Assembly (NCBI RefSeq): GCF_012277275.1
Contig: NZ_CP051155.1
Coordinates: 3,224,001 to 3,288,000 of the forward strand
DNA: 64,000 nucleotides
Reading direction: 5' to 3'
From: Gephyromycinifex aptenodytis
GTDB lineage: Bacteria; Actinomycetota; Actinomycetes; Actinomycetales; Dermatophilaceae
In this document: piece after piece, positions 55,401-62,896 of the stretch
How positions within the stretch are numbered: position 1 is the stretch's first letter
Layout: the number at the start of each line of letters is the position of its first letter
Made by a program: the position numbers and the translations under genes
Notes under the pieces: model-generated
Told to the model about the DNA's origin: nothing
Databases searched by the model: none
The model's input: only the letters and a program-made list of their open reading frames with translations

Positions 55401-56121
55401 CGATGTGGGCTTCGCCTATCGCGACGGGCACCGAGTCCTGGACCGAGCCAACATGCTGGCCCGACCCGGTGAAGTGACCGCGCTCGTCGGGCCGTCCGGC
55501 TCGGGCAAGTCCACGGTGGCCAACCTCGTCGCCCGCTTCTGGGACGTCGACGACGGGGCGGTGCTCTTCGCCGACACCGACGTGCGGGACTTGACCTCCA
55601 CCGGGCTGGCGGCGCAGGTGACGACCGTCTATCAGGATGTGTACCTGTTCCCGACCAGCGTTCGGGAGAACCTCACCATGGGCATGAAGGTAAGCGACCA
55701 GGACCTGTGGACAGTTCTGGAATCGGCACAGGCGGCAGAGTTCATCGCGGCGCTACCCGGCGGGCTGGACGCCCAGATCGACGAGGCGGGCGGCAACCTC
55801 TCCGGTGGTCAACGGCAACGACTCTCGATCGCTCGGGCGCTGGCCAAGGACGCTCCGATCCTGCTGCTGGACGAGGCCGTGGCCTCGGTCGATCCGCGCA
55901 CCGAGGTCCGCATTCAGCGCGCGCTGTCCTCCCTGATCACCGGGCGCACGGTGATCGTGATCGCGCACCGGTTGAACACCGTCCGCTCCAGCGAGTGCAT
56001 CGTCGTTCTGTCCGAGGACGGCATCGAGGCCACCGGGCCGCATCACGATCTGCTCACGACCAGCGCGACGTACCGCCGCCTGTGGGCCGCGCAGGAGAGC
56101 GCTGCCGCGGTAACCGACTGA
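52438..56121 (+). CDS. Fused YbtP-YbtQ/IrtA-IrtB-like ABC transporter (siderophore import)
   Basis: A 1227-residue protein combining two complete ABC half-transporters. Half 1: six-helix membrane domain about 20-320 and ATPase domain with Walker A GPSGGGKST near 374, signature LSGGQRQRIS near 479 and LLDEATAFLD. A linker spans about 580-640. Half 2: membrane domain 650-950, Walker A GPSGSGKST near 1016, signature LSGGQRQRLS near 1121 and LLDEAVASVD. Architecture and neighbours (YbtX-like MFS, IdeR box) match the exporter-fold importers YbtPQ and IrtAB, which are normally two proteins. No N-terminal siderophore-interaction domain is present. A GGAGG site precedes ATG 52438. Confidence 0.9.
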   Translation: MSAPTSPDGRQRLSQIIGRRKAALIGSALLAVAGALAGLAPYFIVYLVGTELFLGTEPDRARLAGYALWAAAAVLAKVVLKALANGVSHAAAYRILADLRLALAQRLARMPLGRVRARSSGHVKKILQDDVEQLELGLSHAIPDIAAAVAVPVASIIFMFTMGWQVGLAAVLVVVVTVLLIAWAVSRANGFAEQESRIKAELNTSVICYLRGMRVLRGFLPGHASYAATDAAIAATEDIENRKESRGKWQAVAGTALSSSPVLFILPVGLWCTAQGYISPASLVFFLLVGTGFTQPLMGLLISLAVLQYQVEAGLKNIAEILDEPDLPVPEQPRQTSGFDLRLRDVSFRYEDDGPDVLCGIDLDIPEVSSLALVGPSGGGKSTLLSLIARFYDVSSGSVELGGVDVREMDPSEVMRRVAYVQQNDYLFGDTLMENIRMAKPEATDEEVVTAADRARVTEFVHELPQGWQTRLPAGGGQLSGGQRQRISVARALLKGARVVLLDEATAFLDADSEAAVSEAVRELRASATVISVAHRLGTIADYDRVAYLAGGRIVHCARHEEMLRDCPEYAELWSDYRDAQGWQLSATATAAATNPLHAMRDEPVPAAAGLLREVPDSGLKNQAVHEPGAASSTPLLDAPIQTPRVRGLVAMNPVRQWLALLGHQRRDLFRSGLWLIIADGLLTSAPIVVVALALLDVLDGAPDAGAWWRYGLALLGIYLARWLVGVALATLWWPKANRAWAQLRRSVLGHLRRIPMGEFDRLDTGRTATLVVSDLALVDFINLPAKLIVGLFQPVLAALVLFILDWQVALAALLGVPVFWGLLWFSDRVEKTVLGDVMHVRAQASSDLLEFVQGTGVLRANPSAPQASRYRATVEELRQRSVAMAIRTSPLTAVASAALELGFAALIWVVCLRHLDGGLPQSLALLMLVVSLSLYRPYQELLDLSSYRHLQSRIAEHIGRLWDIEPLPEGHLDAPEGGEAGVRVELRDVGFAYRDGHRVLDRANMLARPGEVTALVGPSGSGKSTVANLVARFWDVDDGAVLFADTDVRDLTSTGLAAQVTTVYQDVYLFPTSVRENLTMGMKVSDQDLWTVLESAQAAEFIAALPGGLDAQIDEAGGNLSGGQRQRLSIARALAKDAPILLLDEAVASVDPRTEVRIQRALSSLITGRTVIVIAHRLNTVRSSECIVVLSEDGIEATGPHHDLLTTSATYRRLWAAQESAAAVTD

Positions 56122-56321
56122 TCCGCACGAATAGTGAGGTGGGGACACAGCAGACGCCTGCCCATGGCGCTGGAGATGAAGACCGCGCCGCTGGTAACAA
56201 TGGCGGCGTGACGCCGGGCCCCAGTAGCCCATGAACGTGCCCAGCGACGACAACGGCCTTGGCAGGTGGTCGCACCTCGGTCGGGCATTCGAGACCGCGA
56301 GTTCTGCGTTGACTCCACGCC

Positions 56322-56930
56322 TCAGCCGACAGGCGCCACCGCGGCCACGGCGAGGTGCGCTCGGGTCTCGGTCGTCGCCGCCCGCGTCTCCCATCGGACA
56401 ACCTCGAAGCCAGCGCGATTGAGGAGCGCCTTGACCTCGTCCTCGGAGAAGGCGATCGCTGGCGTGACCTTGTGCGCGAACGGCGTGCACTGGGCTGCAT
56501 GAAAGGCACCCAGAACGAGAATCCCACCTGGTATCAGGACCCGACGGAACTCCGCCAAGGCCGCCCCCAGCTCCGCCTCAGTCATGTGGATCAGGGAATA
56601 CCAGGCCAAGACGCCGCCGAGGGTTCGATCCCTCTCATCAATACGGGTGATGTCTCCGACGGAGAAGTCCCCCATGGGATAAGCCTGCTGGGCGTGGGCT
56701 ACGAAGTCGGGGACGAGGTCAATGCCCGACGCTTCATACCCAAGGTCCTGTAGGTAAAAGGTGAGATGCCCAGGGCCGCAACCAGCGTCCAAGATCCGCG
56801 CATGCACGCCTTGGAATGCCTCGGCGATGAAGGCTTTGTCGGCGGGGAGGACTGATTCGATGTGTCCAAACAGGCCGATATAGGTGTCGCTCAGACTGGA
56901 ATATGCGCGTCGTGTCCGGTCGGCTGACAT
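56322..56930 (-). CDS. Class I SAM-dependent methyltransferase
   Basis: 202 residues. Motif I ILDAGCGPGHLTFYLQDLG near 46, the acidic residue in ASGIDLVPDFV near 68, MGDFSVGDIT near 90 and FRRVLIPGGILVLGAF near 130 are those of a Methyltransf_25/11 enzyme acting on a small molecule. The C-terminal segment (FSEDEVKALLNRAGFEVVRWETR) completes the fold. It lies convergent to the fused ABC transporter gene with a 200-bp gap. The substrate is unknown. Confidence 0.85.
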   Translation of the reverse strand: MSADRTRRAYSSLSDTYIGLFGHIESVLPADKAFIAEAFQGVHARILDAGCGPGHLTFYLQDLGYEASGIDLVPDFVAHAQQAYPMGDFSVGDITRIDERDRTLGGVLAWYSLIHMTEAELGAALAEFRRVLIPGGILVLGAFHAAQCTPFAHKVTPAIAFSEDEVKALLNRAGFEVVRWETRAATTETRAHLAVAAVAPVG

Positions 56931-57386
56931 GGCTCTGAGGCTACGTGGAGCAACGCAGTGTGCTCGCTAGCCTCCGGTGAAGTCCGTTCTCATCGACGAA
57001 CAGGGGCTAGCTCCACGCGAACCTGACCACGGACGCATCCCTCCAGCTGGAACATCCGCAACGTGGCACGAACCGGCGCACGCAAGCGTGCCATGTTGGG
57101 GGAGTGCCCACGGGGCCACGGAACTGCATGACGCTTCAGCCTGAGATGCGGTACCTCCACCGGGGTGTGCTTCCCATCTGGCGACGAGGCACGAGAGATG
57201 GCGGTTGCACCTCTATTGGGCCGGTTTCATGTCGCATGCTGCCTTAACTGCCGCTGTTGAAGGGTGGCGCCGCTCTGTTCTAGAAGGTGCAACTTCCAGG
57301 CTGTGCTTCAGATCCGCGACGAGTGCCGAGACTTACTGAGCGCCTGCGAGCTGGTGGACTGGGCCGGTTGTTAGATGCCAGGGGAG
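56931..57386. other. Non-coding gap, possibly decayed DNA
   Basis: 456 bp of somewhat lower GC than the neighbours, with stops in all frames and no RNA gene seen. A short plus-strand stretch before 57375 (LQIRDECRDLLSACELVDW, then stop) looks protein-like and could be a gene remnant, but it is too short to assign. Confidence 0.4.
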
Positions 57387-58205
57387 TCACGCCGTCAGGA
57401 GAACACCTCGGACACGGACGGTGGCTCGTCCGCCGATCCAGATGTCATTCCCGTCGTCGAGCACATCGATCCGTCCGTTGCGGCCGACTCGGCAACCCTG
57501 AGCGACGCGGTAACTGCTCGGCACCAGGCCCCGGGCGCGGAGCCATTGGGCCGCGGCTCCGTTCAGGCTTCCGGTCACTGGATCTTCACCGTCATGAAGG
57601 ATCGCGCGGACTTCGTACGCGGTTGGTGCCCCCGCAGGCTCCAACCCGACCATCCCGATGCGCAGGTACTCGGGAACGGCGCCGATGCGGCAGTTCCGCA
57701 CCGTGTCCGCATCGCGGACCTGCACCAGGTGCCATACCGGCCCGTTCGTTCCCCACTCGTGCGCGACGATGTCCTCCCGGCCAAGGCCGAGAGAGGTTGC
57801 GATGCGTTGCACGAGCGACTCCGGTAGCGGCCCCGTCTGGATGCGTGGCGGGGTGGCGAACGCCAAGCTGTCGCCCTCCACTCGAACCGGCACCATCCCG
57901 GCGCCGCACTGCTGGATGAGCAGGCCCGGCGTGCGTGGCGCGTTGCCCGCTGCCAACCACGCCCTTGCCGTCCCCAGCGTCGGGTGTCCCGCGAACGGTA
58001 ACTCCTTGTGCCGCGTAAAGATGCGCACCCCATAGTCGGCCTCTGCTGTGCTCGCAGAGGTGAGGAAGGTTGTTTCGGAGAAGTTCGTCCAAGCGGCGAT
58101 GCGCTGCATCTCATCGCTGGTCAGTGAGCCGTCCTCGACGATTACGGCTAGCGGGTTGCCAGTGAACGGCCCCGTCTCGAACACATCGACCTCGAACAAC
58201 TCCAT
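57387..58205 (-). CDS. PhzF-family isomerase/epimerase-like protein
   Basis: 272 residues with the two-lobed diaminopimelate-epimerase fold of PhzF proteins. Landmarks: VFETGPFTGNPLAVI near 8, the catalytic Glu in NFSETTFLT near 44, LPFAGHPTLGTA near 68, and DPVTGSLNGAAAQWL near 207. PhzF itself acts in phenazine synthesis, but most family members are of unknown function, and no phenazine genes are nearby. It is monocistronic within the accessory region. Confidence 0.9.
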   Translation of the reverse strand: MELFEVDVFETGPFTGNPLAVIVEDGSLTSDEMQRIAAWTNFSETTFLTSASTAEADYGVRIFTRHKELPFAGHPTLGTARAWLAAGNAPRTPGLLIQQCGAGMVPVRVEGDSLAFATPPRIQTGPLPESLVQRIATSLGLGREDIVAHEWGTNGPVWHLVQVRDADTVRNCRIGAVPEYLRIGMVGLEPAGAPTAYEVRAILHDGEDPVTGSLNGAAAQWLRARGLVPSSYRVAQGCRVGRNGRIDVLDDGNDIWIGGRATVRVRGVLLTA

Positions 58206-58915
58206 GTCTGGTCCCCACTCTGCACATCAGGTTTGCGGCTTGGCCCCGCGGCCTTGGTTCTGGGCACCTCACCTCAACGGTGGCCGCGTATCGTCTCGAT
58301 CACTCGGGCGCCTGCGGGCTCGTGTCTGTTCTTTACTGAACCAGGCAGCGGTCAATCCCCGTGCCGAGGTAGTTCTTGGGCAGCGGTGCGTTACCGCTGG
58401 TCATCAGCACACAATAACGGGCTTCGATCAGGTGCTGGCGCGGTCATCGCGCAGGTGCACCACGCTTGGATGCTCCGAGCCGAATCGAGGCCACCAGCGA
58501 GATCAGACAAGCAACCTGGTTACGACTGCGGACACCGCTGGACTCGACTGTGGCGGCGCGAGGCTTAGGAGCTGAAGCCGCGACCGGTGCCTGCGATGAG
58601 ATCGACAAGGACGGCTCGCTCACGAACCCGCCGAGCCTTACCGGGCGATGGCATCACCCCGCCGCAGCGTGCCCAGCAACGCCGTGTGGGGCTGTAGGCG
58701 AGCGGCCGCGTGGCGCCGCCACGAGATCGGGTCATCGCTGCCAGAGTGGAGGCGCAAGCAGTCAGCGCTAGAGAACGGGCATCCCCGAAACGAGGTGAGC
58801 GGAAATCGAGCCAGACCAGGGCCGTCAGGAAACCGGCGATGCCAGCAAAGACGCCCGTGCCACCCATGCGGCGCCGGTCAGCGGTGACAGCGCAACATCC
58901 GAAACGGCGCCCTCG
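58206..58915. other. 710-bp gap before xerC
   Basis: No convincing gene on either strand. A minus-strand frame (58565-58867) starts with a hydrophobic MGGTGVFAGIAGFLTALVWL but continues as low-complexity Arg-rich sequence without a ribosome site. This is the right border of the accessory region; gene remnants are possible. Confidence 0.45.
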
Positions 58916-59848
58916 TTGGGTGCCCAGGACGAGAAGCTGCTGGCCGAGTTCGAGGCTTACTTGAGCCTGGAGCGGAGCCGGTCACCACACACCGTGCGCG
59001 CCTATCTCGGCGACGTCCGCTCACTCCTGGAACACGCCGCCGCTTGCGGGGTCGATGCGCAGGGGTTGACCCTGCCGATCCTGCGCAGTTGGCTCGCCCA
59101 GGGGGCCTCCCGCGGCTCGGCCCGCAGCTCCATCGCCCGGCGCGGCGCCTCGGCTCGCGCCTTCACCAGGTGGGCCGCCCACACCGGCCACCTCGCCAGC
59201 GACGTCGGAGCCCGGTTGGCCTCCCCGCGTCGGGGCCGCACATTGCCGAACGTGCTGCGCGCCGATGCGGCGGCCGACCTGGTCACCGCCCCCGGCCGCA
59301 CCCGGCAGGACGACGCCAACTCCCCGCCCGGTCCCGACGAACTGGCGCTACGCCTACGTGACCAGGCCGTCCTTGAAATGCTCTACGGCACCGGGGTGCG
59401 GGTCGGCGAACTCGTCGGTCTCGACATCGACGACGTCGACCTGTCCGAACGCACGGCACGGGTGCTTGGCAAAGGCGCCAAGGAACGAACCGTCCCCGTC
59501 GGCATCCCCGCCCGTGACGCCGTTCGGGCCTGGTTGGAACACGGCCGAACCCGCTTCGCGGGGGAGCGCAGCGGCGCCGCCCTGTTCATCGGGGTGCGGG
59601 GCGGGCGGCTGGACCAGCGCCGAGTACGGGAGATCGTGCACGCAGCAGCGCGCTCCGGGGGAGTCAGCGATATCGGTCCGCACGGTCTGCGTCACTCGGC
59701 GGCAACACACCTACTCGACGGCGGCGCGGACCTGCGCACCGTCCAGGAACTGCTGGGTCACGCCAGCCTGTCCACCACCCAGATCTACACCCACGTCTCG
59801 ACAGAACGTTTGCGCAGCTCGTACGCGCGCGCCCACCCGCGGGCCTGA
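58916..59848 (+). CDS. xerC: Tyrosine recombinase XerC
   Basis: Resolves chromosome dimers at dif together with XerD. 310 residues: SAM-like N-terminal domain (LSLERSRSPHTVRAYLGDV) and a catalytic domain with Arg near 161 (GTGVRVGELVGL), Lys near 186 (GKGAKERTVPV), HGLRHSAATHLL near 255, His in GHASLSTTQ near 281 and the nucleophile Tyr near 290 (TQIYTHV). The only in-frame start is TTG 58916, with no ribosome site. The place before rpsB is conserved in actinobacteria, so it is housekeeping XerC and not a phage integrase. Confidence 0.93.
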   Translation: MGAQDEKLLAEFEAYLSLERSRSPHTVRAYLGDVRSLLEHAAACGVDAQGLTLPILRSWLAQGASRGSARSSIARRGASARAFTRWAAHTGHLASDVGARLASPRRGRTLPNVLRADAAADLVTAPGRTRQDDANSPPGPDELALRLRDQAVLEMLYGTGVRVGELVGLDIDDVDLSERTARVLGKGAKERTVPVGIPARDAVRAWLEHGRTRFAGERSGAALFIGVRGGRLDQRRVREIVHAAARSGGVSDIGPHGLRHSAATHLLDGGADLRTVQELLGHASLSTTQIYTHVSTERLRSSYARAHPRA

Positions 59849-59886
59849 CCCCCGGCCAATCGCCCCGAAGTGGCAGTCAGGCATTC

Positions 59887-59915
59887 TTGACCAGGCAGTA
59901 ACGGGGCAGTAGAGC
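59887..59915 (+). promoter_or_regulatory. Promoter of the DUF3152 lipoprotein gene
   Basis: A -35 box TTGACC (59887-59892), a 17-bp spacer and a -10 box TAGAGC (59910-59915), just before the GAGGGG ribosome site and ATG 59927. Confidence 0.55.
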
Positions 59916-59926
59916 GAGGGGCTGAA

Positions 59927-60730
59927 ATGAGAGTCACACACATGCGATGGGCGGTGCCGCTCGTCGCGATGGGCCTCCTCGCCGGGTGCGGCAGCACTCA
60001 ACCCGAACCGAACGCCCAAGACGCAGACTCAGGCCAGCCTGCCTCCGTAACAAACTCGGCATCGGCCTCCACCCCGGCGGCGAACTCCTCGCCCGCCACC
60101 TCCGGGACGAAGAGCGCAACGGCCGCCAGCACAGCCGGGTCGAACACGACACCGCCGAGCCCGACCCCTAAAGCGGCCGTTCCCGACGCCGGCACCGGCC
60201 GCACCTCACCGGTGAACATCCCCGGTGCAGACAGCGACCGGACCGGACGAGTGGTGCGCTACACCATTGAAATAGAGGGCGGGCTCGAAGAGGCGGCCGG
60301 GGACTTTCCCGCCCAAGCACATCGGATCCTCACCGACAAGCGGGGATGGGAAACCAAAGACGGTGTGCACTTCGTCGCGGTCTCGCCCGAACAACGCGCT
60401 AAGGGTGAGCAGGCCGATATCCGGATCATGTTCGCCAGCCCCACCCACGTCGACCGGATGTGTGCGCCGATGCGCACCAACGGGCGACTCTCTTGCCACA
60501 AGAACGGCAAGGTCATGATCAACGCCTGGCGGTGGGTCAACGGCGCTGAGACCTACGGGAACGATCTGGACAACTACCGCATCTACCTGGTCAGTCATGA
60601 GGTCGGACACTCGCTCGGCCACAGCCACGCGGGTTGCCCAGGCAACGGGCGCCCCGCGCCTGTCATGTTGCAGCAGACCTTGCGTCTGAGTGGTTGCCGC
60701 CCATCGCCCTGGCCGGTGACGGGCAGCTAA
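59927..60730 (+). CDS. DUF3152 lipoprotein with zinc-metalloprotease motif
   Basis: 267 residues. Signal peptide with lipobox LLAGC (Cys21), a Ser/Thr/Ala/Pro-rich linker to about residue 95, then the DUF3152 domain. It contains the extended zinc motif HEVGHSLGHSH (H-E-x-x-H-x-x-G-x-x-H) near 225, that of metzincin-like proteases, and the family ending CPGNGRPAPVMLQQTL. Cys residues in MCAPMRTNGRLSCH may form a disulfide. An extracellular, membrane-anchored protease is expected, with unknown target. It converges on and overlaps the M23 gene by 4 bp. Confidence 0.88.
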   Translation: MRVTHMRWAVPLVAMGLLAGCGSTQPEPNAQDADSGQPASVTNSASASTPAANSSPATSGTKSATAASTAGSNTTPPSPTPKAAVPDAGTGRTSPVNIPGADSDRTGRVVRYTIEIEGGLEEAAGDFPAQAHRILTDKRGWETKDGVHFVAVSPEQRAKGEQADIRIMFASPTHVDRMCAPMRTNGRLSCHKNGKVMINAWRWVNGAETYGNDLDNYRIYLVSHEVGHSLGHSHAGCPGNGRPAPVMLQQTLRLSGCRPSPWPVTGS

Positions 60731-61284
60731 CCCGCTGGGGCGGGAACCAAGACCGGGAACAGCCGGACACGTCGCGGCCCACCCAGCAGGTCCAGCGGGT
60801 TCAGATAGGCGCCATCACGGCGAACGCCCCAATGCAGACAGGGGCTCTCGCAGTGCTCGGATCGGGTGCTCACGCCCAGCCGCTCACCCGCCCGCACCCG
60901 ATGACCTGTGCGCACGGCCGGCTGCACCGGCTCCACACTGGATCGATAGATCGCGCCGGCGGCAGAGCGATACTCCACCGAGACCACCCCGCGTCCGGCC
61001 AGCGTCCCGGCGAAGATGACCACCCCGTCGCTAGCGGCCAGCACCGGGGCGCCGATGGGGGCTGACAGGTCGACCCCGCGGTGCCCGGAGAGCCAACGCT
61101 GGGACGGGGGAGCGAACTCGCGTTGCACGTGCACCGGCACCGGCGCCACCCAACCAGCACCGGAAGGGCCGGGGGCGGACACCGCTGGCGGTGGGGCTGG
61201 CCCCGGGGCCAGCGGCGCAGCCCCGCCGACCACCGAAGCAGCCGAAAGCATCGTGAAAGCGAACGTCAACTCCACCGGGAACAT
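60727..61284 (-). CDS. M23-family (LytM-like) peptidase
   Basis: 185 residues with an N-terminal signal sequence (MFPVELTFAFTMLSAASVV), a Pro-rich linker and an M23 domain. Zinc ligands are seen in SGHRGVDLSAP (H-x-x-x-D) and CLHWGVRRDGAYLNPLDLL, where the usual H-x-H is C-L-H; this variant is common in actinobacterial proteins beside xerC/rpsB. ATG 61284 is chosen because it starts the signal peptide; a GTG at 61329 is also in frame. Role: peptidoglycan cross-link hydrolysis or its regulation. Confidence 0.85.
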   Translation of the reverse strand: MFPVELTFAFTMLSAASVVGGAAPLAPGPAPPPAVSAPGPSGAGWVAPVPVHVQREFAPPSQRWLSGHRGVDLSAPIGAPVLAASDGVVIFAGTLAGRGVVSVEYRSAAGAIYRSSVEPVQPAVRTGHRVRAGERLGVSTRSEHCESPCLHWGVRRDGAYLNPLDLLGGPRRVRLFPVLVPAPAG

Positions 61285-61398
61285 GACCCCAGCCTGGCGC
61301 TGCGGTAAGGACTGCCTCGGGGGGTGCACAGCCTAGGTGGAGCCCCTGTCTTCGGCGTGCCGGGCTGTGGACACGCAGCCGCCCCGGAATACTGGAGC

Positions 61399-62592
61399 CT
61401 AGGAGCCCAGCGGTGCGCCCGAAACGGTGCCCAGTCGCCGCATGGCTTCCTGCAGCACCTCATCACGCTTGCAGAACGCGAGCCGGACCAGCGGCTGCAC
61501 GTACGCCTCGGGTGGCGGCAAGTGGAAGGCCGACACCGGGATCCCCACCACGCCTACCCGCTCGGCAAACTCCGGCATCTGGGCGGCCGCATCGCTCACC
61601 CCGAGCGGGCCGAAGTCGGCCAGCAGGAAATACGTGGCGGCCGGGTTGTTCGTAGCCAGGCCCAGCCCCTGCAGCGAGTCGCGCAGGAAGTCACGGCGTC
61701 GCCGTAGCCGAGAAGCGAGCTCGCTGTAAGCCTGCACCGGTTGGCGCAGGCCCTCAGCCACGGCGTACTGGAATGGCCCGCTGGCGGTGAAGGTGAGGAA
61801 CTGCTTCACGGCAGTCACCGCGGCCACCGCCGCGGCCGGCCCGCTTACCCAACCGACTTTCCAGCCAGTCATCGAGAACGTCTTGCCTGCCGAGGAAACC
61901 GTCAAGGTGCGGTCTGCCACCTGCCCCAGGCAAGCCATCGGGATGTGTTCGGCCTCGTCCAGGATGAGGTGCTCGTAGACCTCGTCGGTGAGGATCCACG
62001 CGTCATGGCGTAGCGCCAGCTCGGCGATGAACTCCATCTCATCCCGGGAGAAGACCTTGCCGGTGGGGTTGTGCGGGGTGTTCAGAATCACCAGGCGAGT
62101 GCGGTCGCTGAAAATCGCAGCCAACCGCTCACGGTCGAAGTCGCCGTCCGGGAAGCTCAACGGGCAGGTGCGAAGAATCCCGCCGGCTCGTGCCGTCATC
62201 ACCGGGTAGGAGTCGAAGTACGGGGCGAAGGTGACGACTTCGTCGCCGGGGGAGACCAACGCCAGGATGGCCGCAGCGACTGCCTCGGTGGCGCCGACGG
62301 TGACGAGGACTTCGCGGGCGGGGTCGAGGTCCAACCCGTAAAAACGCTGCTGATGCTCGCTGATCGCCTCGCGCAACTGCGGAATCCCCGTGCCTGGTGC
62401 GTACTGATTGTGCCCGTCACGGATCGCTTTGCAGGCGGCCTCGACCAGGGCATCGGGGCCCTGCTCATCCGGGAAACCCTGACCGAGGTTGACGGCGCCG
62501 AGCCTCGCGGCGAGCGCGCTCATCTCGGAGAAAATCGTCGTCGTGAACGGCTGCATGGCCTCGATCAGTGGCGATTGCGCTGCGTGCTCCAT
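61399..62592 (-). CDS. Class I/II PLP aminotransferase (DapC/methionine-aminotransferase type)
   Basis: 397 residues. VNLGQGFPDEQGP near 35, YAPGTGIPQLREAI near 68, LNTPHNPTGKVFSRDE near 170, LTDEVYEHLIL near 200 and the PLP lysine in SSAGKTFSMTGWKVGW near 236 are those of the KAT/DapC/MetC-aminotransferase group. Similar actinobacterial proteins are annotated as N-succinyldiaminopimelate aminotransferase DapC; the true substrate is not fixed by sequence. ATG 62592 lies 6 nt after TAGCCT, so the mRNA is probably leaderless. Confidence 0.88.
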   Translation of the reverse strand: MEHAAQSPLIEAMQPFTTTIFSEMSALAARLGAVNLGQGFPDEQGPDALVEAACKAIRDGHNQYAPGTGIPQLREAISEHQQRFYGLDLDPAREVLVTVGATEAVAAAILALVSPGDEVVTFAPYFDSYPVMTARAGGILRTCPLSFPDGDFDRERLAAIFSDRTRLVILNTPHNPTGKVFSRDEMEFIAELALRHDAWILTDEVYEHLILDEAEHIPMACLGQVADRTLTVSSAGKTFSMTGWKVGWVSGPAAAVAAVTAVKQFLTFTASGPFQYAVAEGLRQPVQAYSELASRLRRRRDFLRDSLQGLGLATNNPAATYFLLADFGPLGVSDAAAQMPEFAERVGVVGIPVSAFHLPPPEAYVQPLVRLAFCKRDEVLQEAMRRLGTVSGAPLGS

Positions 62593-62598
62593 CACCGC

Positions 62599-62604
62599 AG
62601 GCTA
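62599..62604 (-). promoter_or_regulatory. -10 hexamer TAGCCT, leaderless aminotransferase gene
   Basis: On the minus strand TAGCCT is followed by 6 nt and ATG 62592; no Shine-Dalgarno sequence is present. Confidence 0.45.
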
Positions 62605-62896
62605 GCGATCACACTCACGATGCGCCGCTTACCTGGTCGATTTCCCTCGGTCGGCCTAGGCGCCTAGGATGAGCACACCACCGTTGTGTCGTTGTGCCCG
62701 CATGCTTCACCGCTTCGGGTGCCGGCTCAGCAGTGGAATTCGCGCGTCTCCTACCGATACCACGGGCAAGTTCTGCTGGTGTCGGGGTGCGTTGTCCAGG
62801 TCCGGGTAGACCCGGTGGCAACGTCCGAGGCGCTAGGCGCGAGTCCCGCAACCTGCGGCCTCGTGAGAACCGGAAACGAGACGAAGGAGACACGGC
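62605..62896. other. Divergent intergenic region upstream of rpsB
   Basis: Contains the rpsB leader and promoter, not placed with confidence. A perfect 14-bp palindrome CCTAGGCGCCTAGG lies at 62655-62668. A CCGGGTAGACCCGG stem and the strong AAGGAG ribosome site follow nearer to rpsB. No gene. Confidence 0.5.

Noticed and set aside
58565-58867. Minus-strand small membrane protein candidate
   Set aside because: Only the first 20 residues are hydrophobic; the remainder is Arg-rich low complexity, and there is no ribosome site or conserved context.
58916-59848. Tyrosine recombinase as phage or island integrase
   Set aside because: Sequence and the place before M23-rpsB-tsf are those of housekeeping XerC; no att repeats or phage genes are near.
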